From assembly GCA_013398275.1 (NCBI GenBank), contig VZSE01002626.1:434001-498000 (forward strand): a DNA stretch of 64,000 bases, read 5' to 3'. This stretch comes from Promerops cafer (lineage: Eukaryota > Chordata > Aves > Passeriformes > Nectariniidae). A program made the translations under genes and the position numbers. The notes beneath the pieces were generated by a model. That model did not search any database. It was given only the letters and a program-made list of their open reading frames with translations, and had not been told where the DNA came from. This document shows, one piece after another, positions 13,232 to 24,792 of the stretch; within the stretch, counting starts at the first letter, position 1, and each line of letters starts with the position of its first letter.

Positions 13232-13303
13232 GAAATCAGAGAAGTCTTGAACTGTTGTCTTGTAGATGACAAACCAGTGCCTTATCAGCTGAGCTACTCA
13301 GAT
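13232..13303 (-). pseudogene. tRNA-Thr(TGT)-like pseudogene or tRNA-derived SINE head
   Basis: Read on the minus strand, a tRNA-like body is visible. TAGCTCAGCTGATAAGG (13296-13280) fits positions 8-9 and the D arm with the polymerase III A box. GGCACTGG leads into an anticodon-loop-like TTTGTCA (13273-13267) that places TGT at the anticodon after U33. GTTCAAGACT (13253-13244) fits the T loop and B box. The distance from the A-box start to the B box is within one base of a standard tRNA. TAGCTCAG, GCACTGG and GTTCAA agree with vertebrate tRNA-Thr. Stems are decayed: I count about 4 of 7 pairs in the acceptor, 3 of 4 in the D stem, 2 of 5 in the anticodon stem and 3 of 5 in the T stem. It cannot be a working tRNA. 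No A-rich tail adjoins it, so a tRNA pseudogene is somewhat favoured over an ancient SINE. Confidence 0.55.
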
Positions 13304-14415
13304 CCAGTCTGCAGTACTCTCAAGTGTGATTTCATCTAAGTAATGTGTTGCTGAGTCTAACGTCAAATGGATCTATCACATTACAACCCTTTCTAATTAA
13401 AGGAAAAGAAGATTAAATTTATATGATCAGTCATTTAAAAGGCTATAGTAGATTAATAGCCAGAATTTTTCTCACAATTTCAAAGTGATTTTATCATTAT
13501 TCCTTTGAGCAGAAACAAATATATTTTATTAAATTTTTGCAAACTATATGAAGATAGGGCAGACTCTACTACATTTTCTTGCAAAAATAAACTGCAGCTC
13601 AATGTATAAATCTATCTGTTCATTTCACTGGTTTTATTGGAGAATTAATGTTCAAGTTGTACCAATTTAATCTCCCATGAAATCTTAGCATTTCCCATTG
13701 GCTGGCCACAAGCCAAGTGATACAGAATTTAGACCATTAAAGATTTGAATATGGGTGAGCAACCCATACCAAGAATATTTCAATATTTCTCTCTATTTTT
13801 CTTCAGGTATATTTGTACAAGAGAAAATAAGACTCATCTGAACAATTTCACTTGAAGCTATATCCTTTGGTTTTTTTCCCTTTTTGAATTTGCAATGGAC
13901 TGTATCACCTGATGGTGCCGACAGCTGTGCTTTTAAGAAAAAGTGCCATGCAAATGCAGTACACCTCCTGAATTGGTGACTTTTGGTCACCTAGACAAAG
14001 TCAGTGCCCATATACTACGGGTCAGACTGTCATTTAGCATCGGATTAAAGATTGCCGTAACCTGAAAGTGCTTGTTAAAACTACATGTAACTTACTCTTT
14101 GGTGAGTGCTACCTCTTTCTAATGTCAAACCCTTAAATTCTCTCTTTGACCTAAACCCTTTTCCCAAGATCTAGGCACTGGGAATTATACTTCCCACTAA
14201 AACTTATTTGGTTTATGCTTCCCTGTCACCCTGACAATGTAAATGTTCCCGAATCACTTGAGTATCAGGTATGAGAAGGTAATGCTTCAAGCACTCTGGA
14301 GGTCTTAGTTGTGGATCTGAGTCCCATAACAGTCTAAGATGGGTCTTAGTCCCACAGCACTTCAAAGTATAATAGATATATCAAGCATTTAGGCATTTGT
14401 GCAAGGAAAATAACT
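13304..14415. other. AT-rich non-coding DNA, no gene seen
   Basis: No gene, repeat or RNA recognised between the tRNA-like relic and the duplication at 14416. Confidence 0.65.
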
Positions 14416-14626
14416 TACCATATTCTAACTTTAAAAGGAAAAATTGAACATTAGCAGATGTCCCTTATTCAAAACCAAAATTGGGGCACAGATTAACAAC
14501 AGACTTAAGAAATGGAATNCTACCATATTCTAATTTTAAAAGGAAAAATTGAACAATATTAGCAGATGTCCCTTATTCAAAACCAAAATTGGGGCACAGA
14601 TTAACAACAGACTTAAGAAATGGAAT
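14416..14626 (+). repeat. Near-identical direct duplication flanking a single N
   Basis: Copy 1 (14416-14518, 103 bases) and copy 2 (14521-14626, 106 bases) are direct repeats that differ by one substitution (TAACTTT versus TAATTTT) and a 3-base indel (GAACATTAG versus GAACAATATTAG). Between them stand only NC (N at 14519). A real recent tandem duplication is possible. An ambiguous base exactly at the junction of two copies that differ like alleles is, however, typical of a gap where the two contig ends failed to merge. The true locus may hold a single copy. No coding content is visible. Confidence 0.9.
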
Positions 14627-14938
14627 TACCAGAAAAAATCATTTCATCATTTCATTCATTCCATTGTAAAGAAAATTACGATACTTTTTCAGGCTAGTCC
14701 ATAAGCTTTCAAAAAACAGCAGGCTAGTCAGTATGTTTTCCAAATTACTAGATATAGTGGTAATCTCTATGGATTTCAAAAGCCAAAGCAGAAATATTGG
14801 AATTTATCCCATCTCAGATGGATATTGCAAATTATTTTTCACTTACCTGTTGAAAACTATCTTTTCCTAAGGTAAAAAGAATACTTCAAGACTTATTTTT
14901 TTTTTAATAAAAGAGACAATTAGACCTAAAAAAAGGCT

Positions 14939-15033
14939 GATTGTTCATTTGCATGTACAAGCCAGAAATATATTTGCATGCTACACAGATATTTAATTAA
15001 TTGGTTTCTGCAAATGTGTGATTAATTTAATGT
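14939..15033. promoter_or_regulatory. Candidate enhancer: cluster of octamer, SOX-like and TAAT motifs
   Basis: Two perfect POU octamers (ATTTGCAT at 14947-14954 and 14972-14979) lie 25 bases apart. A third, 7 of 8 on the other strand (CTGCAAAT), is near 15008-15015. A SOX-type ATTGTT (14940-14945) stands next to the first octamer, as in SOX-POU composite sites, although here the octamer is inverted relative to the usual arrangement. Homeodomain-type cores follow (ATTTAATTAATTGG near 14991-15004; GATTAATTTAATG near 15020). POU, SOX and homeodomain factors acting together on distal enhancers is known biology. That this cluster acts as one is inference from motif density alone. Confidence 0.3.
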
Positions 15034-16319
15034 CTTAGCTTATTTTCTTTTTTCTTTTTTAAATTCTTCTCCATATTTGCATTTCCTCACACAGAAAGGG
15101 TATCTTTATGTGTTGCTGAACTGATTACATCTCTCTTTGGAGTTTGGCACATCTTTAATTACTACCAGATCTTCAAATATTTTCAGAAGATTCCCGTTAG
15201 AAAGATAGTCAGCCATTTCTATCCTCACTCTCCAAAGGAAACTTTGAGCAGACGCTCTCACCCAATAGTAACATTGACACATTAACTTTCCTCAGCCACC
15301 TCACTCAGACTACTTAGTCTGGCTCCACCACGGCTGGGAGCCTTAATCAGATATCATACTAACGAAAGCTGTGTCAGTAATGATGTCAGATGAATGGTGG
15401 TCACATGGCAACAGTCTCATTTGAAGCAAACAGTGCCACGCTTGTTTTTAGGCTACTTTATGACTCGGCTGAAAAATGACTTTGTTCACAACAAAACACC
15501 ACTAATGTATGAGCTGCTGCCATAGGATTTTAGCACGTCTACTGTTTTCTCAACATTCTTTTAATATGCCTAACTGGACAAACAGTGTAAATATCGCTAA
15601 ACTACACATATTATCAAAGTCATCAATCAGCATGTAAGCTAACCAGATGAAACATTGGCAACCTCTTCTGGCATTTTGAATCCTCAAAGAAATGGTATTA
15701 TGGAAAATATATAAAGGAGAAAATACTGAAATTTTGCACTTTGATTTGGCTTATACCAGATTCACACATACAGGAGAATAGGGAGACAGAGTCAGCTCCC
15801 CTGCTAGGTCCCAGAAGTGTGTTTTTCCCTTCTCTGGTCTGTATGTCGGTGGGCTGGTGGGATATACAGAGGGCAGAATAATGAGACTGAGCAGAAGGGA
15901 AGAATTTGCCCTCTGGCTCTGCTCACACTGCAACAAAACAGAAGCCCCAGAGTCTCCTGTCACTTAAACTCCCTTTCCTTCCCTGGCTTCTGAGGTAAAA
16001 ATGCCCCTTGCTATTTCTCATATGTACTTCAGTTAGTGCTCTTACTCCCAGCACGGGCTTACAGGCAAGCATGATTTTTTCATAGGGAAGAACTGGAAAG
16101 CTCACTGATTTCTCAGGAATTCTGATGATGCTTGGAAGCAGGCCACACCAACACAGCTTGGTTAAAAACTAAAGTTTAAATGACTGGTCATAGACACTTG
16201 CCCAGAGAAGATAAATATCAAAGCCAGCTACCAGAAATTACCACAACGGAGAAAAACTGCAAGTAGCCACATCCAAAGGCAGGCAGCTGCGTTTTCCTGT
16301 TACTGTTACTCAGCCCACA
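15034..16319. other. Non-coding DNA, no gene seen
   Basis: No recognised repeat, RNA or gene. The stretch is slightly less AT-rich toward its right end as it approaches the CpG-dense block. An isolated ATAAATAT at about 16210 could be read as TATA-like but lies about 110 bases from the island and is probably chance. Confidence 0.6.
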
Positions 16320-16640
16320 GTCCGTGGCCGGCTTAAGACAGCAGCCTGCCGCTGCTGCGGGCAGCAAAATGCCCGCGGCACGCTGCACTGCGCCCCCGGC
16401 CCCGAAGCACAGGTGAGGGGAATGGGCTGCAGGACAACCTTGTGGATGCGGTGCCGCTGGACCAGGCACGGATGCCAGGACTGCGGGAGGGGTCGCTGGC
16501 GAAGCAGGGAGAGCTGCAGTGCCTCTCACCGGCACCCTGGTTCGTGCGGTTTGAATTCCCCCTGCAGCTGTGGAACTGGCTTGCAGTGAGAGCCCGACAT
16601 CCAGACCGGGTCACAGATCCCTCTGCTTGGTCTGCAGTGC
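16320..16640. promoter_or_regulatory. Compact CpG-dense island, candidate promoter or regulatory element
   Basis: I count about 19 CpG dinucleotides between 16320 and 16560, with a few more up to 16690, whereas the flanking kilobases have almost none. It is also clearly GC-rich in an AT-rich setting. In vertebrates local retention of CpG usually marks DNA kept unmethylated in the germline: promoters, first exons or developmental regulatory elements. On the plus strand an ATG in acceptable context (AAAATGC, 16369-16371) opens 14 codons that run to CACAG|GTGAGG (donor at 16413), as a short first coding exon might. The minus strand is open too, but GC-rich sequence is poor in stops, so neither frame is evidence by itself. 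A GC-rich inserted element is the alternative. Confidence 0.45.
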
Positions 16641-19600
16641 TTATTCCATTTAAACTACTGAGCAGGATGGAAAATTTTTGTGTGTAGCCTACCGGGGAGC
16701 AGGAATAACAGCAAAGACAACAAATAGAAGCTGACAAAACCCTGAATTTAGGGCAATGAGTGGTAAGAAAAATTTGAAAAAATATGTCAGTAACACTCTC
16801 TCATGGATAACTGTGTGGAAATCAAGAATCCTCAAACAAGAAGCAAGAAAAAATATTCAGATATTTTCGGAGGGTAACTAAGTTACTCCTACTTACTAGT
16901 ATGAGAGCAGGGACTACGAATGCATGCTATAGCATATTCTACCCATAAGGGAGAATTTGAATTTTAACTAGTGACCCTGGAGCCTTGTTGGCATAGACTT
17001 TGGATTAACAGAAATTGTGAAAAATCTGTCCTTTAAACCCTTAAGATCCAACAAACTGTAATAGATTCTGGGCACAAACTGCATATCATTCATACAGCTA
17101 AGCCTTTAGCACTGCTATTATTTTCTGTTGCCTTCTGGCACCACTTAGTAAGTTCCAAATGAATGAATTCTCTATCCACTGATATATAGCGGGGGGAGAA
17201 AAATGCAGACTCTCTGCACTGAAAAATAACATGCATGCTTCTCTTACCTTCCCCTCTCAGCTCCTCTGCAACATAAATAGCCCTCAGAAAGATGCACCGA
17301 TTTCACATTACTAACCAAAAAAAAGGAAAAAAAAATTGTTCCATTTCTATGGGGCATTTTATTTTCAATCACTCTTTTATTTTTTATGGAATATGCAAAA
17401 ATTTTTGAAGCCAGGAAGGATCAGTCTTTCCCACTAGACCAGCACAGATCCTACTTTAACTAGACATGTTGGACCTCCTGGGCTGCACAAAGTCCCAGAA
17501 GGCAAGCTGAGCATGCATTGGCTGAGGAAAGTACTGTGGAAATCAGGAAAGAAAATATGTGAACTAGAAGAGCAATAGCAATTTATACCTCACTTAGAAG
17601 AGTTTAAAGAAGGCATAAGATGAGATGGAGCAAGTGTCATAAAAAAACTGCCCAGAAGAGGTGAGGTCTCACCAACCTAGTCAAAACATTATTGTGAATG
17701 CATGTGAGCTTTGAAAGGTTGTGATCAAGCTCTGAGAGAAGGAAGATCACTTACAACTCCAATAATGTTTGTTTGGAGAGTATTCTCACAGATGATTGAC
17801 TACAAGGAGGAAAGCCGCAAAGGAGGAAAGTGGCTTTCTTTTTTTGCTTTTTTTTGAAGCTAAACCATCAGCATCTTCTCTTAAATGAAATACTTTTGTC
17901 ATCCATTTTTGATCCTATATTGGTTCTATCCTGAAAAGTTAGTGGAAGTAGCTGCTTTGGAACAAAGCAAAACAAAAACCACCAAAAACCCAAAAGAAAA
18001 GGCAGGAATAAGCACATGAGCAGCAAGGATAACCACATCAGGGCATACCAGAGGTTTACACTAGCACAGGATACTGTCTTTGACAGCAGACAGTGGCAGA
18101 TGCCTAGTAAAGGAGATAAGAACAGGCATGAGCATGATGATGTCCCCCCAGAATAATTTTCCACTTTCCATTAAAAAGATTTGTACATTTGGTAGATACA
18201 AGATGGCAAAACCTCACTGAACGGATGCAGAGGGCAGAGGAAAAGGGTACCATAAGTCCATCATGCATTCATAGATCTAGACATACTTTATATATCCTAC
18301 TTGAACTTGCATAAATTGCACAGCTAGTGAAGGCTACAGGAATTATATGCTGTCTACACAGAGACTTTGCTTCCTTTTTAAATCTGAGAACCATGTAACA
18401 GGTTTGAGATTAGGTTTATACTTACACAATTAATATAATTCTGTTAAAAATACACAGAATATTACTGATTAACAGGACCACTAGTAAACGTACTTTTTAT
18501 GGGATCACTGGCTGTTCTCCTTGACCAGTACACCATATAAAAATTGTCTTTTAATGGAAGAATACTGTACAGAGACCAAAATAGAAACCGCTAAAACAAA
18601 CAAGATAATTATCTAAATTTTATAATATCACTCATAAAACGTCTGCCTTTTCCCTTTATGAGCTTGATAGATTAAATTTAGGGCAGATGTTTCATATAAT
18701 TTACTCAGAAAACAGGAAAATTATTTAAAAAAAACTCATAAACCCTACAAAAACACAAATGAAACTAATCTAAAACATATGCAGTCTACAGATTTAAAGG
18801 AAAAGTTAGTTATTCCTGTAGCTATGGATAAGGATGCTTAAGAGATAAATCAATCTCTGCCACACATTTTATAGTATCAGATATTCTGAACTGCTTTGGA
18901 CAAACAAAGGCCCCTCTAAATTTAGGGTACCTGAGGTAGCTCTGGCTACTTTCCCAAAGACAAAGAGGAACTCGCAGAAACACAAACCCTGTTCCTCAGT
19001 GCACAGAAGCCAATCTGTGGTATCTTAATTGAATTATAGAGGTACCTGCTGTAACGAGAATGTTGTGGAAGAACCATGGAAAAGTATTACATATTATCTG
19101 TTTATGCACTCTAAAAAGAGGAAGAAGAGCAGGTGCAATGTGTTTAATCCTCCAAAGAAAAAGAACCTCTTCACTGTCAAGAGATGCTGAAATCAAATAC
19201 TGTTTTAAATGGAAGGTATTTATTGTCAGACAAAGACATATAGAGGCAAGTTTCATAAACATTTTGAAAGATTTTGTTTTGAAGGCTCAAAAGTCTCCAC
19301 ACCAGAAAACTCAATTTTAAGAACAGGTCAGCTACAGAGATCCCAGGGAAAAAAATATATATTGTGTGCTGTCTTGTTGCAAACTCTTTTAGCCTGAAGT
19401 CATCTGCCAGAACATAGTTTACTATTATCTGGGTTTATATATTAACTGTGTTGTGAGATCCTGTTAAGAGAGCATAAGGTCTGGCAGCGCTTCTGGCAAT
19501 GCTGTTAGTGGTGGAAAGCAACATTTTTAGTTCCTCTGACTGACCCTTAGTTGCTGTGAAAGGTAAAGGTCTCTAATTTTTTGAGTGTGAGACTCTTGTA

Positions 19601-20940
19601 ATTCAGGAGGCAACAGAGATGTATTTTTGAAATAAAATTTTCCCAGTCTTTCTCAGTGTAGTGCTGGTACCTGCACTTGATGAGGGCAGGAAAGGAACTG
19701 AAACACTACACCAAACTGAAGGCTTCTGAGTTATGTCCTTGGTTTGCAGTGTAAAACAAACTATTAAGCAGAAAAAAAATCATAATAGAAAAAATCCCTT
19801 TTACAAGATTACCCAAATGTATAAGAGTATGGAATCCATCTATATTCACTTATATCTTAGTAAAAAGCACTGAACCGAAGAATCTCTGTAACACACACAA
19901 ACCATGGGAACAAAATTTAGGCATAAAAGAAATACAGCTACTTTGCTGACAGTAGTCATGGATTTCAGGATCACAAGAAAAGCAATAAATATTCTAAACC
20001 AAACTGCATGTTTTAAAAATACCCAAACCAATAGGTAAAGTATCCATTTCTCAGTCCCTGAAGTTCAGAGAGACAAGGTACTGTGGTGGTTCTGCCTAAA
20101 TCCTGCCCTGCATTGAAAGCAGATCAGCTAGAGAGCAAATCCTGCTGCTGCTGGGTATGAACACTTTCTGTGAGGAAGCAAAGCTTTCCCTTCCAAAACT
20201 TTACCCCATTGCACTTTGTTCCTGCTGGCAACACATCACAGCCTGGTTTTGTGAGCTTGATAAAGAGGATTTGGCATTGGAGATACATGCTGTGTGTGAG
20301 ATACCAAATGAAAGTAGCAAAGGAATGGATGAAAGCTACCAAGTGTTGCTCAGCCACTCTGTGTATCATCTGAGAAGGACAAGCCAGCTGCAAACAGAAG
20401 AGCAAACAAGTCTACCTCAGACCCTTGGGGTAGCAGCAATTAACTCAATGAACCAAAATGCGCTGTGATTCCCTCTTGGGAAGCAGAGTTCCTTCAAAGG
20501 CAAACAATTGCCCTCCTAATATTAAATCAAATATTTTTTCAAATGTGTCACCTTAGTAAAAGCTGTGAGACAATTCCTCTTTCAGAACACATCAGGTTAC
20601 AGCAATGCAGGAAGAAAAGTGCAAATGGTTTATGATGGGTAGCATCAAAGTAGCTCAGGACAAACTAGCTCAAATACCTGATCTGAGGTAGGAAAACCAG
20701 CAAGCTTGCATTGATGTGGCATAAATACATGATCTTGGATAGATATGGCCAAGGCTCCAAAAAAAGCTGCAAAAATAGTTAGCTTAGTTCACATGTCAGT
20801 TCTTCCACAGACCCTAAATAAGCTTCAAAGAGTTATAAAACCAGGCAGTAGACACCAAATGCATGCAATCTTGGAGTAGTGTTAGTAAAAGTACATCACC
20901 ACCTCTCTGCTGCACAGAAAAATTAGGTAAATACTTCATT
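16641..20940. other. AT-rich non-coding DNA, no confident gene
   Basis: Mostly unique AT-rich sequence with A- or T-runs (about 17316-17337 and 17837-17857). An ATG-initiated frame of 103 codons on plus (20157-20468) is the most protein-like in this stretch. It has no recognisable domain, overlaps a 93-codon frame on the minus strand and lacks convincing splice or promoter context. I do not call it a gene. Confidence 0.55.
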
Positions 20941-20947
20941 CATACAT

Positions 20948-20973
20948 GCATACACACATTGCATACACACATT
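20948..20973. repeat. Perfect 13-bp tandem duplication
   Basis: GCATACACACATT occurs twice head to tail, within a short CATA/CACA-rich simple-sequence patch starting near 20938. Confidence 0.8.
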
Positions 20974-23900
20974 CACTTCAGAGCATTTCTATAGTTTATT
21001 AGGTACTGGCACTAAATAAAGTTTTGTAAACATTTTCATTTCATGATTGTTAGTGGTAAAGAGAATATTTGTGGTGCATGGTCACTAAGCAAACAGAGTG
21101 AAAATACTTTTACAGGGAATATAAACAATTTTATGGAGTATCAGAGAGCAAGAGGAAGCTGCAAATACAGAGCACCAGCAGCTGTTCTGGGGCAAGGCAG
21201 CTGCTCTGGATCCATCTAGTAGCAAACTGTATTTGGGCAAATAAGTGGGTGGGGGACTGTGTAATGGAATAGAGTGACTTTTAAAGTGGCATAACTCATA
21301 AATGGATGAGAGGACTTCTTTCTCTCTTTTTTTATTATTTTTAATAAGAATTGGGAAAGTGGCCCAAAACTGTTCCTGGATAATCAGTTGAATAAAATAC
21401 TGGATTTATTTCAGTGTTATTGACACCCTTTCTCAATCTATTTTCCATGAATATTCAGTTTAATGGTAGGAAAGCTTGAAAAAACAGACACCAGAGCTTG
21501 TGCAAGAACATATGGCATTTCCACATTATATATTTTTATAAAATCCAAATCCTTAGAGATTTATTTGTTCTGCCACAAATAAATAATAAAAACACTGGAA
21601 AACTATGCTTGCAGGCAAATTTATTATGAGCACTGAAGATATGTTTGCAGAAAGCTTTCAGCAAATACCTGGGAAAGCAAATATACTGTAGATTAGCAAT
21701 GTTGGCTTGTGGGAAATTTATCAATTAAAAAAATAGATTATATTTATAAAATTTCTTACTCAGCTCCAGTCCAACAAGTATGCTACACTGTCATGCTGCA
21801 GCCAGGGCTGCTCATTCAGTAAGCAGTTGTTTCTTCTCTTGAGGTTGCCAGAGCGACAACTGGTTGCCAACAGTATATTTTTGTGGTAACTACAGGTTTC
21901 TTTCTTCCTCAGAAATGTTTTTTGGGTGCAAGCACCAACCCAATGTGTATGTTGCCATGTGCTGCTATGTCACCCTGCGTGCAGGGCACTGTCTGTGTGC
22001 CTCTGTTCAGAGGGCAGGACTTCAGTTGCTGCAAGCTCTGCGGCCTCTCCTCACCCATGGGTTTCCATAAATGCTTCTGTTTTGCCTAGCAGTAGATTTC
22101 TTTCCGTGACAACCAGAAGTAAATAGGTTACATGTTCTCCAGACATCTGCTGTAACTTATTGTGGAATACAAAGCCAGCAGCATCAAAGCTGCCCTACTA
22201 GTAACGTAACTACACTAACTGGTAGGAAAATTGATTTTTAACTTCAGCTAGCTGAAGGGAATGGACACAACAATGACATTTTCTGGTTCCTGCAACACAC
22301 CCACACAGTTCAGCTGGCCCTTTTCGTTTGGGTGAAAGAGGTGCTGCATTCTCAGGCTAGTCTGTCCTAAGTACAGCTGATCCAGAGGATCTCTCACAAT
22401 GACTATGAGAGAAAAATATGCCTTTGATCCATCCTCATTGCCAGATCTCTGTGAGCTGAAGCTTTTATCCAGCTGGGAGTCTACCTTATTTTTTGACAAG
22501 ACAGAGTGAGGCTGGTGGTTCTAATTCATGGCAGCAGCCACTTTTACAGTAAAAACAACTTCATTTCTTTCTTGTATTTACATTGTTGATATGGTTTTAA
22601 TACAGTACATTTGTAATTGTGATAAATTGTCTCTATGCATGAGATGGCCCTTTGGGGATTCCTTGGAGATAGCTTTGCAAAGAACCCAAGGTTCATAACC
22701 ATCATCAAAAAAAACCAGAAATAGTCCCTTCCATCATTTTTTCATCTGACTCTTGTGTAACAAATGGCCACCACACTCCATAGCTGATATCCCCAGTTAT
22801 CAGCCAGATTTCTGCCAAACCTTGTATTGTTATCCTTGGCCCATCAGCCTAGAGATATTAAGCTCAAACATTTCAGAACGATTCCTGCTGTATTCCAGTT
22901 GGACAACAGTGATTCATTCTACCATTTCTCTCAGGAAGAACAGATCATCTAGGGGCATCATTTACAAAACCTAATGAACTGCAAGCCTGGCTTAGACTAA
23001 AGCATTAATTACTTCTTTTTAACCACCTGTTTCTCAGTAATCAACAGATTCCTTGACAATTGGTGTGGAGTAGCACCACGCACAGACTTGTGCAGAACAC
23101 TAATGCTGTACTGAATCTGCACCATAAAACCATCCTTGTGCTGTACTTTCATAGCTGTTTTTTACTCTTGTTTAAAAGAGCATAACTATCAATAATGCTT
23201 TGTTCAGTACATGTGTGTATATAATAATGTATATGAGGCCATCATTATGGTGTTCGCTGTGGAAATAATGCAGTCATACAAAAGGCACATTTCTCAAAAT
23301 AAAACCTAAGATAAATAAAGGAAGCTATAAAATGCTCTGTTGGGCCCGCTTCTGGACCTATTTAAAGTCAATGGCAAAGTTCCCACTGACCTCAAGCAGG
23401 AACTAGCTTCTTTTTCTCTTTCTAGATTTGTTTAGAAAGAAATATAATGACAGAATTGAAAGGTAAGATGAAATATTTGAGGAAAGGGAGAGAAAAAAGA
23501 AAAAAGAAAATCAAAAGGGGACAAAGGAAAAGAAAAATCTGTATTTTTAACATTCTACATAGGATGTAACAAGAATTGCTTAGGGTGGATTTTTTCAGAT
23601 TTTCCATGTTCTGGTTTTGCCAGAATATTTTAATATTTTACTGCTTGCATTTCTCTCCCAGCTCTTTCCACCCTCTTCTCTGTGGGCACTTCTACTGGCC
23701 CCAAAAAGCATGTGGTGCTTCGCAAAACTAAAAATGTGTTTGCCATTAAATATAATGTGTAAAATCTTACGATGCTTTCAGAAAAATAATGCTCACATAT
23801 CCAAAATGAGGGGAAAATGGTACCTAATCATACATATAATTCACAACATTTATTTCACCGGTAATGAATGTTGTCAGGTTTTTCCTATGTTGAACAGCCA

Positions 23901-24059
23901 TACCTGAGGGGCACAGCGTTAAAGGGCACATTCACTGCTGACATAAATGGTAGCTACGGCCACTTCAGTGAAGTTATCTCCAATTAAGCCAGCCATTACA
24001 TTCACTTCAAGGTATGCAATACATTTTAAATGATAGAAGCAAGTCCAGGAAATGCTGAG
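20974..24059. other. AT-rich non-coding DNA, no confident gene
   Basis: No recognised element. A minus-strand frame of 83 codons (22248-22499) has a balanced residue composition but starts at TTG, has no clear acceptor or donor at its ends and matches no family I know. A purine tract lies at about 23480-23538. Confidence 0.55.
23480..23538 (+). repeat. GA/A-rich purine tract
   Basis: An almost unbroken run of A and G on the plus strand, made of AGAAAAAAG-like words. It is low-complexity sequence. Confidence 0.75.
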
Positions 24060-24570
24060 TACTTCTACGAACCCTCTTTCGTGTGTGACTCCCCCATGGA
24101 CTCAGGCTCCTCTCCTAAATCCAGTGGTTTTGTGGTAAGTGCCGCCTGAGCAAAGCGCGGCGATGGTCAGCGCTGTGTCCTGTTTACCGTCGCAATTAAC
24201 AAAGCGGCATTCGGCGAGAGACACCAAAGAGCCTGCTGCACTTAAAGGGCTAAGGAGAGGTGATAACAGCCTTCGCTTCGTTAAGGCTCGCTGCCCAACT
24301 TTACTGAAAATGTAGTGACAGATAAAACATAAATCAACATCCTTATCGTTCTGGCTTCCTTGCCTGCCAAATGGGGGTTTAGTTTATCAGCGACCTGCAG
24401 GCCCACTGGCGGCCTTTACACTTACAGCTGGTCAGCGGGGTGGGACGGGGTGGAAGCTAAATGGCTGCTCTAAAACGCCTTGGTGTAAACAACCCGGGGA
24501 AGGACTTCCTTGAACTGCCAGTTACCTGAGTGCGATCCATCTCACTAAAGCGTCTGCCCCAAGAGGGGTA
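24060..24570. promoter_or_regulatory. CpG-retaining block with FOX/GATA/SOX-like motifs, candidate conserved regulatory element
   Basis: I count about 20 CpGs between 24130 and 24500, plus a few just upstream, against near absence in the flanks. GC is raised but the block keeps AT-rich islands with binding-site-like words. These are forkhead sites TGTTTAC (24181-24187) and GTAAACAA (24485-24492, opposite orientation), a homeodomain- and SOX-like CAATTAACAAAG (about 24193-24204), and GATA cores (GTGATAAC near 24260, AGATAAAA near 24320, CTTATCG near 24342, TTATCAG near 24385). There is no long open frame across it. This combination is typical of distal developmental enhancers or of orphan CpG islands. 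The assignment is inference; sequence conservation would decide it. Confidence 0.4.
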
Positions 24571-24774
24571 GTATCACCAGGAAAGAAAACAAATAAAAGA
24601 CACCCAGCATGTCGCAGCGCAGGCACAGGCTGGGGAATGCTGTCCCCTTGAGGGGGTGAGGGATCCTCAACAAGCTAAGCTCCTTATGGCACTGCTCAGG
24701 AAGTATTTTGGAAAAAAAGGGACTTCATCAGCACAGCATGCTTCCTCCATTTTGTGACCAGAATGTACAGCCTT

Positions 24775-24792
24775 TACATACATATGTATGTA
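24775..24792. repeat. 18-bp perfect palindrome of TACA/TGTA type
   Basis: TACATACATATGTATGTA equals its own reverse complement. It is most simply two short CATA and TATG repeats meeting at an NdeI-like centre (CATATG). Confidence 0.75.

Noticed and set aside
22248..22499. Minus-strand open frame of 83 codons with protein-like composition
   Set aside because: It starts at TTG rather than ATG, lacks a convincing acceptor or donor at either end and matches no family I recognise.
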